A stretch of DNA of 7,634 nt from contig DFDY01000182.1 of the NCBI GenBank assembly GCA_002368955.1, positions 1-7,634 on the forward strand. The letters are read 5' to 3'. The translations under genes and the position numbers were made by a program. Position 1 is the first letter of the stretch, and every line of letters starts with the position of its first letter. A model generated the notes under the pieces. That model had not been told where the DNA came from and searched no databases. It saw only the letters and a list, made by a program, of their open reading frames with translations. This DNA is from Bacteroidales bacterium UBA3816. Lineage in GTDB: Bacteria; Bacteroidota; Bacteroidia; Bacteroidales; P3. Of the stretch, positions 1 to 6,723 are shown one piece after another.

Positions 1-91
1 GGCGGTGGCGGCGGTTGGTGGCATTGATGAAAAGGTCGTAATAATTGGAATTATCTGAGTTCTCGGATTACAAGTAGGAATAAATAATATC

Positions 92-928
92 ATGTTAAGG
101 AAAGAATTCATTTTTTTGTTGATTTTGGTAGGAGTGATGATGCTCCCCATGGCTGTGGGGGCTCAGACAGCGGTGGAGCTTGACCCCGAAGTGGGCGGGC
201 GCATTGCGGTAGGCCTAGACAAAAAACTGGCCAAAGGGCTTCATCTCGAATTGGAAGAAGAGGTGCGTTTCGACAACAATTTCAGTTCTCTGGGACGATT
301 GCAAACAAGCCTAGGCCTCAAATATAAAGTCAACAACTACTTGAGAGTGGGCATTGGCTATTGTTTCATCAACCCCTACGACTCCGATGCCTCGGCCTTC
401 AAGAGCAGCCGCCACCGTCTGATAGCCGATGTGACGGGAGGCTATGGCTTCGGCTCTTGGCGGCTTTCGCTGCGCGAACGCCTGCAGGCCACCTACCGTA
501 CCGGCAGTTATAACATCTATCAGAATCCGCAGCCCCTTCTGGAGCTCAAGAGCCGACTGAAACTGGCCTACAAAGGGCTGCAGCGGTGGGAGCCTTACGC
601 CTACGGTGAGTTGCGCCACTCCCTTAACGCACCAGCCATCACCGCCATCTATTCTGGCAGCACCTACCTAACCGAAGAGATGAACGAAAAGGGCGACCCA
701 GGCTGGTTTATCAGTGGCTGGAACAATGCCTACCTAAACCGTATACGCTTCTGCTTGGGAACCACCTATAGGCTGTCTAAAGCCAGCACGCTGGACTTCT
801 ACCTGTTGGCAGACCGCGTGAGCGAGAAATGCGTCGATGCCAATGCCGAAGGCACCAAGCTGAAGAGCTACACCCGCGAGACCGGTTTTGTGGGTTGGGC
901 CGGCGTTAGCTACACATACAAATTCTGA
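92..928 (+). CDS. DUF2490-type outer-membrane beta-barrel protein
   Basis: A 278-residue exported protein. Residues 1-24 form a signal peptide: a basic start (MLRKE), a hydrophobic core, and cleavage near AVGA/QTA. The mature part opens with a Glu-rich strand (LHLELEEEVRFDNNF), followed by alternating polar and aromatic strands such as YLRVGIGYCF and WRLSLRERLQATYR. It ends in SYTYKF, with the C-terminal Phe typical of proteins inserted by BamA. This pattern (E-x-E-x-R-F near the N-terminus, then a Gly-Tyr strand) resembles the DUF2490 family of Bacteroidota, whose function is unknown. The start is the only ATG before the signal peptide and is preceded by an A/T-rich leader without a Shine-Dalgarno sequence. 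It may be co-transcribed with the transglutaminase-like gene 27 bp downstream. The barrel and export calls are fairly secure; the family name is from memory of the pattern. No substrate can be inferred. Confidence 0.75.
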   Translation: MLRKEFIFLLILVGVMMLPMAVGAQTAVELDPEVGGRIAVGLDKKLAKGLHLELEEEVRFDNNFSSLGRLQTSLGLKYKVNNYLRVGIGYCFINPYDSDASAFKSSRHRLIADVTGGYGFGSWRLSLRERLQATYRTGSYNIYQNPQPLLELKSRLKLAYKGLQRWEPYAYGELRHSLNAPAITAIYSGSTYLTEEMNEKGDPGWFISGWNNAYLNRIRFCLGTTYRLSKASTLDFYLLADRVSEKCVDANAEGTKLKSYTRETGFVGWAGVSYTYKF

Positions 929-955
929 AGATCTTTTTTGATGTCATAAATAAAA

Positions 956-1939
956 ATGAGAACAACTATTGCGACAATCACTAAGACCCTAGTGGCAATG
1001 CTGTTGTTGCTAGGTGGCACAGCGTCAGGGCAGTCCTCGCCCACGAGCGAAGAGGCGACGGTATGGAAACAACGCGCCGAACCCATCGTGAAGGGTTGCA
1101 GCACCGACTACCAACGGGCTCGGGCAATTTACGACTGGGTCTGCCAAAACATTGCCTACGACGTGGCAGGCCGCATTGGTGATGCCAACACCTGCTGGAC
1201 ACAGAAGAGAGGTATCTGCAGCGGCTACAGCCAGCTGTATGTCAAACTGGCACAGGGCTGCGGCATGGAGGCAGTGGAAATCAGCGGCACGGCCAAAACG
1301 CTCAGTTTCAGCAACGGAAAAGGTCCACATGCCTGGGTGCGGGTGAAGACCGAGAAAGGCTGGACGCTGGTGGATGCCACCTGGGGTGCCGGCGAGGTGA
1401 TGACTGGCAAGAACGGCACCAAAAAATTTGAGCGGCAGTTTCGCCCCTTCTGGTTCGACGTGGACCCTCAGTGGCTAATATTCACCCATTTCCCCAAGCA
1501 GCCGGACGACCAGCTACTCCCCTCCCCTATCAGCGAGGAGCAGTACCAGCGACTGCCCATCTTGTGGCCTTCAATGGAGGAGTGGGGGCTGACTGCTCAG
1601 AAGACTCTTGACTACTTTCTTACCCATCCGAAGGCAAAAATGGCCAAGACCTACGACGTACCCGCACGGGTGTCTGGAAAACTAAAACTGGTGGATATAC
1701 CGTTGAGCCGAACCCTAACGGCGGGCAAGAGCTATAGCCTGGTGGTGGAGGCAACTGATGAAAATTACAGACCTTTCCTCTCTCCTCAGACCGAATGGAA
1801 ACAGGAGGGGAACCGATTTACGGCCACAGTGAAGCCCAAGGCAAAGCAAAAGGCTGTGCGTCTAGAGATTGGCGAGCCCGACGGGAAAGGGGGATGGACC
1901 ATCTTCACCTTGCTAGAATATGGAGTGAAGGCCCAATAG
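956..1939 (+). CDS. secreted transglutaminase-like (kyphoscoliosis peptidase-type) protein
   Basis: A 327-residue exported protein with an N-terminal signal peptide (about residues 1-25, cleavage near TASG/QSS). The transglutaminase-like core spans about residues 50-145. The helix RARAIYDWVCQNIAYD is followed by a complete papain-like triad: Cys88 in RGICSGYSQLY, His125 in HAWVRV and Asp140 in WTLVDATWG. The next stretch, FDVDPQWLIFTHFPKQPDDQLL (split here as FDVDPQWLIF and THFPKQPDDQLL), is characteristic of bacterial relatives of the kyphoscoliosis peptidase (KY/CYK3) branch. About 90 C-terminal residues look beta-rich and may be a binding domain. In this superfamily the triad supports protease, amidase or cross-linking chemistry, so the exact reaction is open. 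No type IX sorting domain is evident at the C-terminus, so the periplasm or outer-membrane face is likely. The stop codon is separated by one base from the stop of the convergent gene on the other strand. Confidence 0.85.
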   Translation: MRTTIATITKTLVAMLLLLGGTASGQSSPTSEEATVWKQRAEPIVKGCSTDYQRARAIYDWVCQNIAYDVAGRIGDANTCWTQKRGICSGYSQLYVKLAQGCGMEAVEISGTAKTLSFSNGKGPHAWVRVKTEKGWTLVDATWGAGEVMTGKNGTKKFERQFRPFWFDVDPQWLIFTHFPKQPDDQLLPSPISEEQYQRLPILWPSMEEWGLTAQKTLDYFLTHPKAKMAKTYDVPARVSGKLKLVDIPLSRTLTAGKSYSLVVEATDENYRPFLSPQTEWKQEGNRFTATVKPKAKQKAVRLEIGEPDGKGGWTIFTLLEYGVKAQ

Positions 1940-1940
1940 C

Positions 1941-3170
1941 TCAATCCTCAGAAAGATTATGTGAGAGTTGTTCGGCAGTGAAGGTGAAGACGACAGGCTT
2001 GGTGCCATGGGCGGAACGGTAAATGTAGTTGACCGTAACTTGTGCGGCAATCACATTTTGCACCATCGCAGAAACCTGCGGGTCATCTAAGCGAAAGTAC
2101 TGCAGAAGTCTCTGATACTGGCTATCATAATAATGCTGTGAATTAGTTTCTAATTGCAGCATGACAGATTCTGGAATCTCATATACATAGGTCATGATGC
2201 GGGCTGTGGAATCATAGTCGCAATGCACTAGCTGCGTCTCCTCGTCTATGCGAAGAGGCACCGACCGCTGATACTGATTGGCCAAGGCCAACAGATAGTC
2301 GGAAGGGGACTGCGGCGTGTTTTGCTCCTGCATCATCTTGCTGGCAACATAGTCGAGCATCCAGGGGGTGAGGGTATAGTCAAGAGAATCAGTATGCGAC
2401 TGATTGCGATAGATATAGCGGATGTTAGTCTTGGAGACAAGGGCAGATATGGCAATGGCATTAGTAGTGTCGTTCAGCATAAAATGGGCGCGGGAGATGC
2501 GGATATTGTCCAGATTTTGCTGGAGGAAGTGGCTGATTTCGGGCCAGATGGAGTCAACATATTCCAGAGTCATGGTAAAGGTGGTATCGACAAAAAAGCA
2601 CTGAACCAGTTGCTCACCGGGACCCATGGCAATTGGGAGGCGAGGCGTGATATTATTGGCATAACGGGTCAGGTAATCTAGACTAATCTTATCCATATCC
2701 ACCTCTTTGCCCACCGCGTTCTGAATATCCTCATTGGTGAGCGTAACCATCACACCTCCATAGCCATAATAAAAGGAGTGAGAAGTCTTGTCGGTGTTTA
2801 CTTGCAGGCAGAGGTCATAGCCATTGTCAGCCAAGAGGGTGAGGTCCCAAGGGCGGTTAGCAGCGGCGAGAATGGGAATGTAAAACTCCTTCTCGGGATT
2901 TATGGTCTGGTCGGCATCCAAGTTGATGACCATACGGACAGAGTGGGTTTTCTTGATGACGGACGCCTGGGTGATAGTAAGACTATATTCGGGGATATAA
3001 TAGGGGAGCGCGGCATTGAGCTTCTGTACAAAGAATTCAGCCGCGGAATCAGGATCCTTCGGAACGTTCTCGTGGTGCGGAATAGGTATGGGTTCCCTGT
3101 TGGTATTCTGAGCTGTGGCCGAAAGAGAAAGTGCAGACAGAAAGAGAACTAGGAGGATGGATTGTTTCAT
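1941..3170 (-). CDS. secreted protein of unknown function with three internal modules
   Basis: A 409-residue protein I cannot assign to a family. Residues 1-20 are a signal peptide (MKQSILLVLF, cleavage near SATA/QN). There is no lipobox Cys, so the mature protein is probably soluble in the periplasm or secreted. The mature part is made of three diverged copies of a module of about 105-110 residues, at roughly 46-152, 166-272 and 292-402. Each opens with a helix ending in a 'LP' or 'VPL' turn, has a 'LVQC/LVHC' type strand, then a helical segment, and closes with a strand pair such as IRYIYRNQSHTDS or VNYIYRSAHGTKP followed by a 'LT-x(3)-L' helix start. No catalytic motif, metal site or type IX sorting domain is visible. 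It lies 22 bp after lplA on the same strand and may be the last gene of that run. Its A/T content looks somewhat higher than that of kamA. It could be a chaperone-like or binding protein, but that is only a guess. Confidence 0.8.
   Translation of the reverse strand: MKQSILLVLFLSALSLSATAQNTNREPIPIPHHENVPKDPDSAAEFFVQKLNAALPYYIPEYSLTITQASVIKKTHSVRMVINLDADQTINPEKEFYIPILAAANRPWDLTLLADNGYDLCLQVNTDKTSHSFYYGYGGVMVTLTNEDIQNAVGKEVDMDKISLDYLTRYANNITPRLPIAMGPGEQLVQCFFVDTTFTMTLEYVDSIWPEISHFLQQNLDNIRISRAHFMLNDTTNAIAISALVSKTNIRYIYRNQSHTDSLDYTLTPWMLDYVASKMMQEQNTPQSPSDYLLALANQYQRSVPLRIDEETQLVHCDYDSTARIMTYVYEIPESVMLQLETNSQHYYDSQYQRLLQYFRLDDPQVSAMVQNVIAAQVTVNYIYRSAHGTKPVVFTFTAEQLSHNLSED
1965..3035 (-). repeat. 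three tandem diverged protein modules inside the secreted protein
   Basis: Aligning the protein to itself by eye gives three copies. Copy openings are FFVQKLNAALPYYIPEYSLT (residue 46), YLTRYANNITPRLPIAMGPG (166) and YLLALANQYQRSVPLRIDEE (292). Copy ends are TSHSFYYGYGGVMVTLTNED, RYIYRNQSHTDSLDYTLTPW and NYIYRSAHGTKPVVFTFTAE. The spacing between equivalent positions is about 120-130 residues. Copies 2 and 3 are clearly related (LVQC/LVHC, YIYR); copy 1 is more distant. The DNA itself is not detectably repeated, so the duplication is old. Confidence 0.6.
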
Positions 3171-3192
3171 TTATGTTTTCTAGATAAGATGG

Positions 3193-4164
3193 TTAATAAA
3201 GTAGCGAGAAGATGTCACGAAGTATGGTGGCGGAGGCAGCATCGGTGCCGATAGGGATAGCAGGTGGCTGCAGGGAGCTGGCTCCAAGCAAAAGGTCTTG
3301 AGCCAAACCGATGGCATCAGGCAGAAGGCTGTCAGAGGCAATGCAGATGGCGGTGATAGTAGCCGAAGGTTCGTCCACCTGGATGTTCAATTCCACCCCG
3401 CCCCAGTCAAACTGAGCACTGCGCTGCGCCTCAAACTGCTGCCAGCGGCCATATTTCCATTCGGGAGAGGCAAAGGAGGCGCGCAACTGCTGCACCTCGG
3501 GGAGAGAGGCAATCTGGTCAAAATCAAGAGTGTGGACAGGGGCTCCGTACTCCTCCTCGAAAGCCGAAAACAGATGAGGGACAATGGAGGTGGCAGTGAT
3601 TTCGGGATTGAGTTCGGAAAGGTTGACCACCCGCGACTGGTGAGAGTCAACGCCGTGTTTGTGCAGTTTGGCGGGTTTGACCTTTAGATATTTCTGAATG
3701 GCCTCCACATCGGTGCGGATAAGGATAGTGCCATGGTGAAGGCGTTGATGTTTGCCCTTGGAGAAAGCATTGCCGGAGAATTTGCGCCCTTGGCAAAGCA
3801 CGTCGTTGCGGCCAGAGACCTCGGTCTCAAGTCCATAGGCCGACACGGCCTTCTGTAATACAGAGAACTGGCGCGTCTGGTCATAGAGCTCATACGGGAC
3901 GATAAAAGAGAAATTGAGGTTGCCCAAATCATGATAGACAGCACCGCCACCAGTACGCCTGCGCATCAGGAAGCCGCCATCGGATTCCAGCAGGTCAACA
4001 TTGCACTCAGCGTAAGGATTCTGATATTGCCCGATGACCACCGTGCGGCGGTTGCCCCAGAGATAGAGGGTGATGTGGCCGTTGGAAGGCAGCGAAAGCA
4101 GATAGTTTTCAACGGCAATGTTGAGGTAGGGGTCGGACTGGTTGCTGACAAGATATTGGGGCAT
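3193..4164 (-). CDS. lplA: lipoate-protein ligase A
   Basis: A 323-residue cytoplasmic enzyme that activates free lipoate with ATP and transfers it to the lysine of lipoyl domains (2-oxoacid dehydrogenase E2 subunits, GcvH). Length is close to the E. coli LplA type (about 338). The family landmarks are in order: the N-terminal DPYLNIAVENYLL helix, WGNRRTVVIGQYQNP (residues 36-50), the lipoate/ATP loop RRRTGGGAVYHDLGNLNFS (68-86), the catalytic-lysine motif GRKFSGNAF with Lys128, and HHGTILI (143-149). The C-terminal accessory domain is present from about residue 235 (WKYGRWQQFEAQRSAQFDWG), as expected for the complete two-domain ligase. It starts 57 bp after porQ, and the next gene begins 22 bp after its stop. 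The leader is A-rich (AAAAAAACAATTTCGAC) with no Shine-Dalgarno sequence. The lipoyl target genes are not in the window. Confidence 0.95.
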   Translation of the reverse strand: MPQYLVSNQSDPYLNIAVENYLLSLPSNGHITLYLWGNRRTVVIGQYQNPYAECNVDLLESDGGFLMRRRTGGGAVYHDLGNLNFSFIVPYELYDQTRQFSVLQKAVSAYGLETEVSGRNDVLCQGRKFSGNAFSKGKHQRLHHGTILIRTDVEAIQKYLKVKPAKLHKHGVDSHQSRVVNLSELNPEITATSIVPHLFSAFEEEYGAPVHTLDFDQIASLPEVQQLRASFASPEWKYGRWQQFEAQRSAQFDWGGVELNIQVDEPSATITAICIASDSLLPDAIGLAQDLLLGASSLQPPAIPIGTDAASATILRDIFSLLY

Positions 4165-4221
4165 GTCGAAATTGTTTTTTTAAGATTAGTAACGTGAAAA
4201 ATGGAACACCGTGGGTAGAAA

Positions 4222-5262
4222 CTAGCGGAAGAAACGTTCCAGCGAAGTGGTGACTGAGATAAAGTTCGGGGCCTGAACAAGATGGTAATTGTTGCGGGCA
4301 TAGCAGATTTTAATGCCTTTGATATTCAAACCGAAACCAAACGAGAAACCAGAAAGATTGAAAGTTTCTGCGGCCTTCATCTCGACCATCTGGCGGTAGC
4401 TGTAGCCAAGGGTGGCGTAGAAGGCATTGCGGATGTTCAGCTCGATGCCTACGCCCAAGTGACGGAAAGCCTTATCGGCGAAAGTGGCCAAGGGCGACTT
4501 GGTGAGGACTTCGCCAGTGAAGGGGTCTGTGGTGGACGAGGGGTTGAGGGGGTCTTCATACGTAAGGTCCCATTTTTGCAGTTCGTTGATGGCAAAAAAG
4601 AGGCGGAAAGGAGCATCTTTAAGCTTGTAGGAACCCGCCAGCGAGAGCTCGAATGGAAGCCGCTCAGTAACGTTGTCGAAGGTGAAAATCTGCGCTCCAA
4701 TATTGCGCCCCATGACGGTGAGAACAAAAGATTTGTCGGTACTGAAATAGCTGGCGGCAAGGTCGATGCCAAAGGCAAAGGCGGTGTACTCCTCGTAATG
4801 CGAGAGGATGGGCTTGAAATTGGCCCCTATGGTGACGTGGTCGTCAATGGCGCGGCCCCAACCGATAGACATGACATAGTCGGCAGCGGAAAAAGTGCCG
4901 GTTGGCTGTTCATACTCGTCATAACCCTGAAACTGGCCATAGCTGTCGTAACGAAGTCCAAAGGTGAAGGCTCCCAGGTGTTTGAACTTATGGCTGTAGG
5001 CCACAGAGCCGAAGGTGGTGCCGGCAAAGAGATTGACCAGTCCCACCGAAAGCTGGGGGCAGGTCTGAGGAGAGATGAGCGAAGGGTTGTCAAGGGTGAG
5101 GGCGATGTCGTCGTCATAGAGTGAGAGGTAGTCAAAACCCAGTCCGGCAATGCGGGCCGAAGAAGGCATGTCGAGCACCGAATAGGTGGACAGGCCTGCT
5201 ATTTGGGCTTTGGCTGCCGAAAGCGTGCAGAGCATCAAGACGGCGACAAGGATTTTTTTCAT
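4222..5262 (-). CDS. porQ: type IX secretion system outer-membrane protein PorQ
   Basis: A 346-residue outer-membrane barrel of the type IX secretion system. In the family, PorQ belongs to the cell-surface attachment complex with PorU, PorV and PorZ, which cleaves the sorting domain of cargo and links it to A-LPS. Residues 1-20 are a signal peptide (MKKILVAVLMLCTLSAAKAQ). The family signature follows: a YSVLDMPSSARIAGLG segment, then DDDIALTLDNPSLISP, typical of the PorV/PorQ FadL-like fold. Regular Gly/aromatic strands run through the rest, and the protein ends in SLERFFR. I chose the ATG at 5262 because it gives a clean signal peptide; an upstream in-frame ATG at 5292 would lie inside a stable hairpin, and one at 5277 adds MVFIT. 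It lies 54 bp after kamA and 57 bp before lplA. No cargo protein with a sorting domain was seen here. Confidence 0.85.
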   Translation of the reverse strand: MKKILVAVLMLCTLSAAKAQIAGLSTYSVLDMPSSARIAGLGFDYLSLYDDDIALTLDNPSLISPQTCPQLSVGLVNLFAGTTFGSVAYSHKFKHLGAFTFGLRYDSYGQFQGYDEYEQPTGTFSAADYVMSIGWGRAIDDHVTIGANFKPILSHYEEYTAFAFGIDLAASYFSTDKSFVLTVMGRNIGAQIFTFDNVTERLPFELSLAGSYKLKDAPFRLFFAINELQKWDLTYEDPLNPSSTTDPFTGEVLTKSPLATFADKAFRHLGVGIELNIRNAFYATLGYSYRQMVEMKAAETFNLSGFSFGFGLNIKGIKICYARNNYHLVQAPNFISVTTSLERFFR

Positions 5263-5277
5263 GGTAATGAAAACCAT
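5261..5277 (-). promoter_or_regulatory. small hairpin overlapping the porQ start codon
   Basis: On the minus strand ATGGT-TTTCATT-ACCAT is a 5-bp stem with a 7-base loop. The right arm includes the first two bases of the chosen porQ ATG. It lies directly below the larger GC hairpin, so the two could stack and limit ribosome access. A stem of five pairs is weak and may be chance. Confidence 0.25.
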
Positions 5278-5278
5278 A

Positions 5279-5302
5279 ACGGCGGGCAGCAAGGCCCGCC
5301 GT
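5279..5302 (-). terminator. GC-rich hairpin between kamA and porQ (terminator or attenuator)
   Basis: A perfect 9-bp inverted repeat, ACGGCGGGC / GCCCGCCGT, encloses a 6-base loop. It starts 14 bases after the kamA stop and ends 16 bases before the porQ ATG. On the minus strand it is followed by TATGGTTTTCATT, only a weak U-rich tract, so it could terminate part of the kamA transcript, protect its 3' end, or affect porQ translation. The hairpin is certain as sequence; its role is inferred. Confidence 0.6.
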
Positions 5303-5316
5303 ATGGGATGAAAAGA

Positions 5317-6570
5317 TTATTGATTCTTCTTGTTGCGCTCGTGACGCATGAGGTGGCTGGGTTCGAGAGCCATGCGGTCGGTCTCAAGCAGGCTGGCCAC
5401 GCCTTCGTCAACACGGCGTTTAGCCTCACAGGCCTCGCAGTGGCACTCCTCGTGGTAGTCGCGGGGCTCGGTATAGGTAGTGATAACGCCTTCGAAGTTG
5501 CGCAGGATGACCTTCTGGGGACTCTGCGAGATGACATAGGTGGGCATGACCGGGGTCTTGCCGCCGCCACCAGGAGCATCAACCACAAAGGTGGGCACGG
5601 CATAGCCGCTGGTGTGGCCGCGGAGATTCTCGATGATTTCGATGCCCTTGCTGACGGGGGTGCGGAAATGTTCGAGACCCATGGAGAGGTCGCACTGATA
5701 GATATAGTACGGACGGACGCGGTTGCGCACCAGTTCGTGCATGAGTTTCTTCATCACGTGAACACAGTCATTCACACCGCGCAGCAGCACGGTCTGGTTG
5801 CCCAAAGGAATACCGGCGTTGGCCAAGCGTGCAAGGGCGGCCTCGGCGTCGGGGGTAAACTCGTTGGGGTGGTTGAAATGGGTGTTCAGCCAGATGGGGT
5901 GGTATTTCTTCAGCATGTCGCACAGTTCAGGTGTGATGCGCTGGGGACAAACCACGGGGGTGCGGCTGCCGATACGGACTATCTCGACATGAGGAATGGC
6001 GCGCAGGCGCTGAATGATGTACTCAAGTTTCTTGTCGCTGACCATCAGGGCGTCGCCACCGCTGAGGAGCACGTCGCGCACCTGCGGGGTCTTCTCGATG
6101 TAGGCCAAGCACTTCTCGATACGCTCGCTGGGGCTCTCGTCGTCTTTCTGACCGGCAAAACGGCGACGGGTGCAGTGGCGGCAGTACATGGAGCACATGT
6201 CGGTGATGAGGAACAGCACGCGGTCCGGATAGCGGTGGGTGAGGCCGGGAGCGGGGGAGTCTTCGTCTTCGTGCAGGGGGTCGTTGAGGTCGGCGGGAGC
6301 GATGTTGCACTCAGCACCCTGGGGGATAGCCTGACGACGGATGGGGTCGTAGGGGTCATTGGGGTCGATAAGGCTGAGATAATAAGGGGTAATAGCCATG
6401 CGGAATTTGGCCAAAGCCTGTTTGATACCCTCGGCCTCCTCGGGCTCGAAGGTGAAGTATTGGCTCAGCTGCTCGTATGTCTCTATGCGGTTCTTCACCT
6501 GCCATTTCCAGTCATTCCACTCAGCGTCGGAGACGTTGGGGAAGAGTTCTTTTCTACGGTTTACTTTCAT
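5317..6570 (-). CDS. kamA: L-lysine 2,3-aminomutase
   Basis: A 417-residue radical-SAM, PLP-dependent enzyme that converts L-lysine to L-beta-lysine, the first step of lysine fermentation. The key residues of the Clostridium subterminale enzyme are all present with a shift of one. The 4Fe-4S cluster motif CSMYCRHC has Cys126, Cys130 and Cys133, followed by the RRR of CTRRRFAG. Asp294 (YQCDLS) and Asp331 (VVDAPGGGGK) match the pair that binds the lysine side-chain amine. Lys338, in the same Gly-rich motif, is the PLP Schiff-base lysine. Cys269 plus Cys376, Cys378 and Cys381 (ECHCEAC) match the structural zinc site. The last four groups make true lysine 2,3-aminomutase more likely than the EpmB or glutamate/arginine relatives. 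The length matches the usual 416. The start ATG follows an A/T-rich leader and a TAnnTTTG promoter. kdd, for a later step of the same pathway, lies upstream on the same strand. Confidence 0.96.
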   Translation of the reverse strand: MKVNRRKELFPNVSDAEWNDWKWQVKNRIETYEQLSQYFTFEPEEAEGIKQALAKFRMAITPYYLSLIDPNDPYDPIRRQAIPQGAECNIAPADLNDPLHEDEDSPAPGLTHRYPDRVLFLITDMCSMYCRHCTRRRFAGQKDDESPSERIEKCLAYIEKTPQVRDVLLSGGDALMVSDKKLEYIIQRLRAIPHVEIVRIGSRTPVVCPQRITPELCDMLKKYHPIWLNTHFNHPNEFTPDAEAALARLANAGIPLGNQTVLLRGVNDCVHVMKKLMHELVRNRVRPYYIYQCDLSMGLEHFRTPVSKGIEIIENLRGHTSGYAVPTFVVDAPGGGGKTPVMPTYVISQSPQKVILRNFEGVITTYTEPRDYHEECHCEACEAKRRVDEGVASLLETDRMALEPSHLMRHERNKKNQ

Positions 6571-6584
6571 AATATAAACTGTTG

Positions 6585-6607
6585 TATTATTATTATTTTT
6601 TATTATT
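6585..6607. repeat. A/T-only ATT/TAT repeat in the kamA leader
   Basis: Twenty-three bases of only A and T, mostly TAT/ATT triplets around a T6 run. On the kamA strand it is an A-rich leader ending about 14 bases before the ATG. A-rich, unstructured leaders are common in Bacteroidota and favour initiation without a Shine-Dalgarno sequence. The triplet repeat could vary in length between strains. Confidence 0.6.
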
Positions 6608-6629
6608 CAATGATATAGACAAATATTGC

Positions 6630-6659
6630 GCACTCAACGGCACACATAATTGAAAGTGC
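6630..6659. promoter_or_regulatory. imperfect dyad at the likely kamA transcription start
   Basis: On the plus strand GCACTCAA and TTGA-AA-GTGC form an inverted repeat: eight complementary positions with a two-base bulge around a 12-base centre. It abuts the -7 element, so it would overlie the transcription start, where an operator could sit. The arms are short, and chance is a serious alternative. Confidence 0.25.
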
Positions 6660-6666
6660 AAATATA
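6659..6666 (-). promoter_or_regulatory. Bacteroidetes-type -7 promoter element for kamA
   Basis: The minus strand reads TTGTATATTTGCAC, with TATATTTG an exact match to the TAnnTTTG -7 element used by the Bacteroidetes housekeeping sigma factor. It lies 89 bases upstream of the kamA ATG and just after the end of the acyltransferase remnant. I see no clear -33 TTTG at the right distance; upstream is only T-rich sequence. A weaker near-match, AATATTTG, lies at 6620-6627. Confidence 0.6.
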
Positions 6667-6723
6667 CAACTTTTTATTGAAATGGAGAGAAGTTTTTTTC
6701 AGAAACCACAGAGAAAAGATTCG

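Noticed and set aside
1..91. Short open stretches at the left edge: a plus-strand tail reading AVAAVGGIDEKVVIIGII then stop at 56-58, and a minus-strand stretch NSNYYDLFINATNRRHR with no start codon.
   Set aside because: Each is under 25 codons and cut by the window edge. Neither has a recognisable motif, and the minus-strand one has a TAA (68-70) and no ATG upstream, so coding cannot be supported.
2322..2681. A 119-codon plus-strand open frame opposite the three-module protein.
   Set aside because: The minus-strand gene has a signal peptide and internal repeats; the opposite frame has no promoter and no recognisable domain.
4165..4221. A possible separate promoter for lplA (CTAATCTTAAAAA on the minus strand).
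   Set aside because: It differs from TAnnTTTG at the key TTTG bases and has no -33 element. Read-through from upstream explains expression equally well.
4282..5124. A 280-codon plus-strand open frame opposite porQ.
   Set aside because: It is antisense to the well-supported porQ frame, has no motif or signal peptide, and is a by-product of codon bias.
6585..6607. The A/T triplet repeat considered as a CRISPR or replication-origin iteron.
   Set aside because: There are no spacers, no repeats of 20-40 bases, no DnaA-like boxes and no replication gene nearby. It is a simple A-rich leader.
5203..6618. A 471-codon plus-strand open frame opposite kamA and the porQ start.
   Set aside because: It is antisense to kamA, whose residues and motifs are all accounted for. 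The translation is rich in V, G, A and H with no family signature, typical of a shadow frame in a GC-rich gene.
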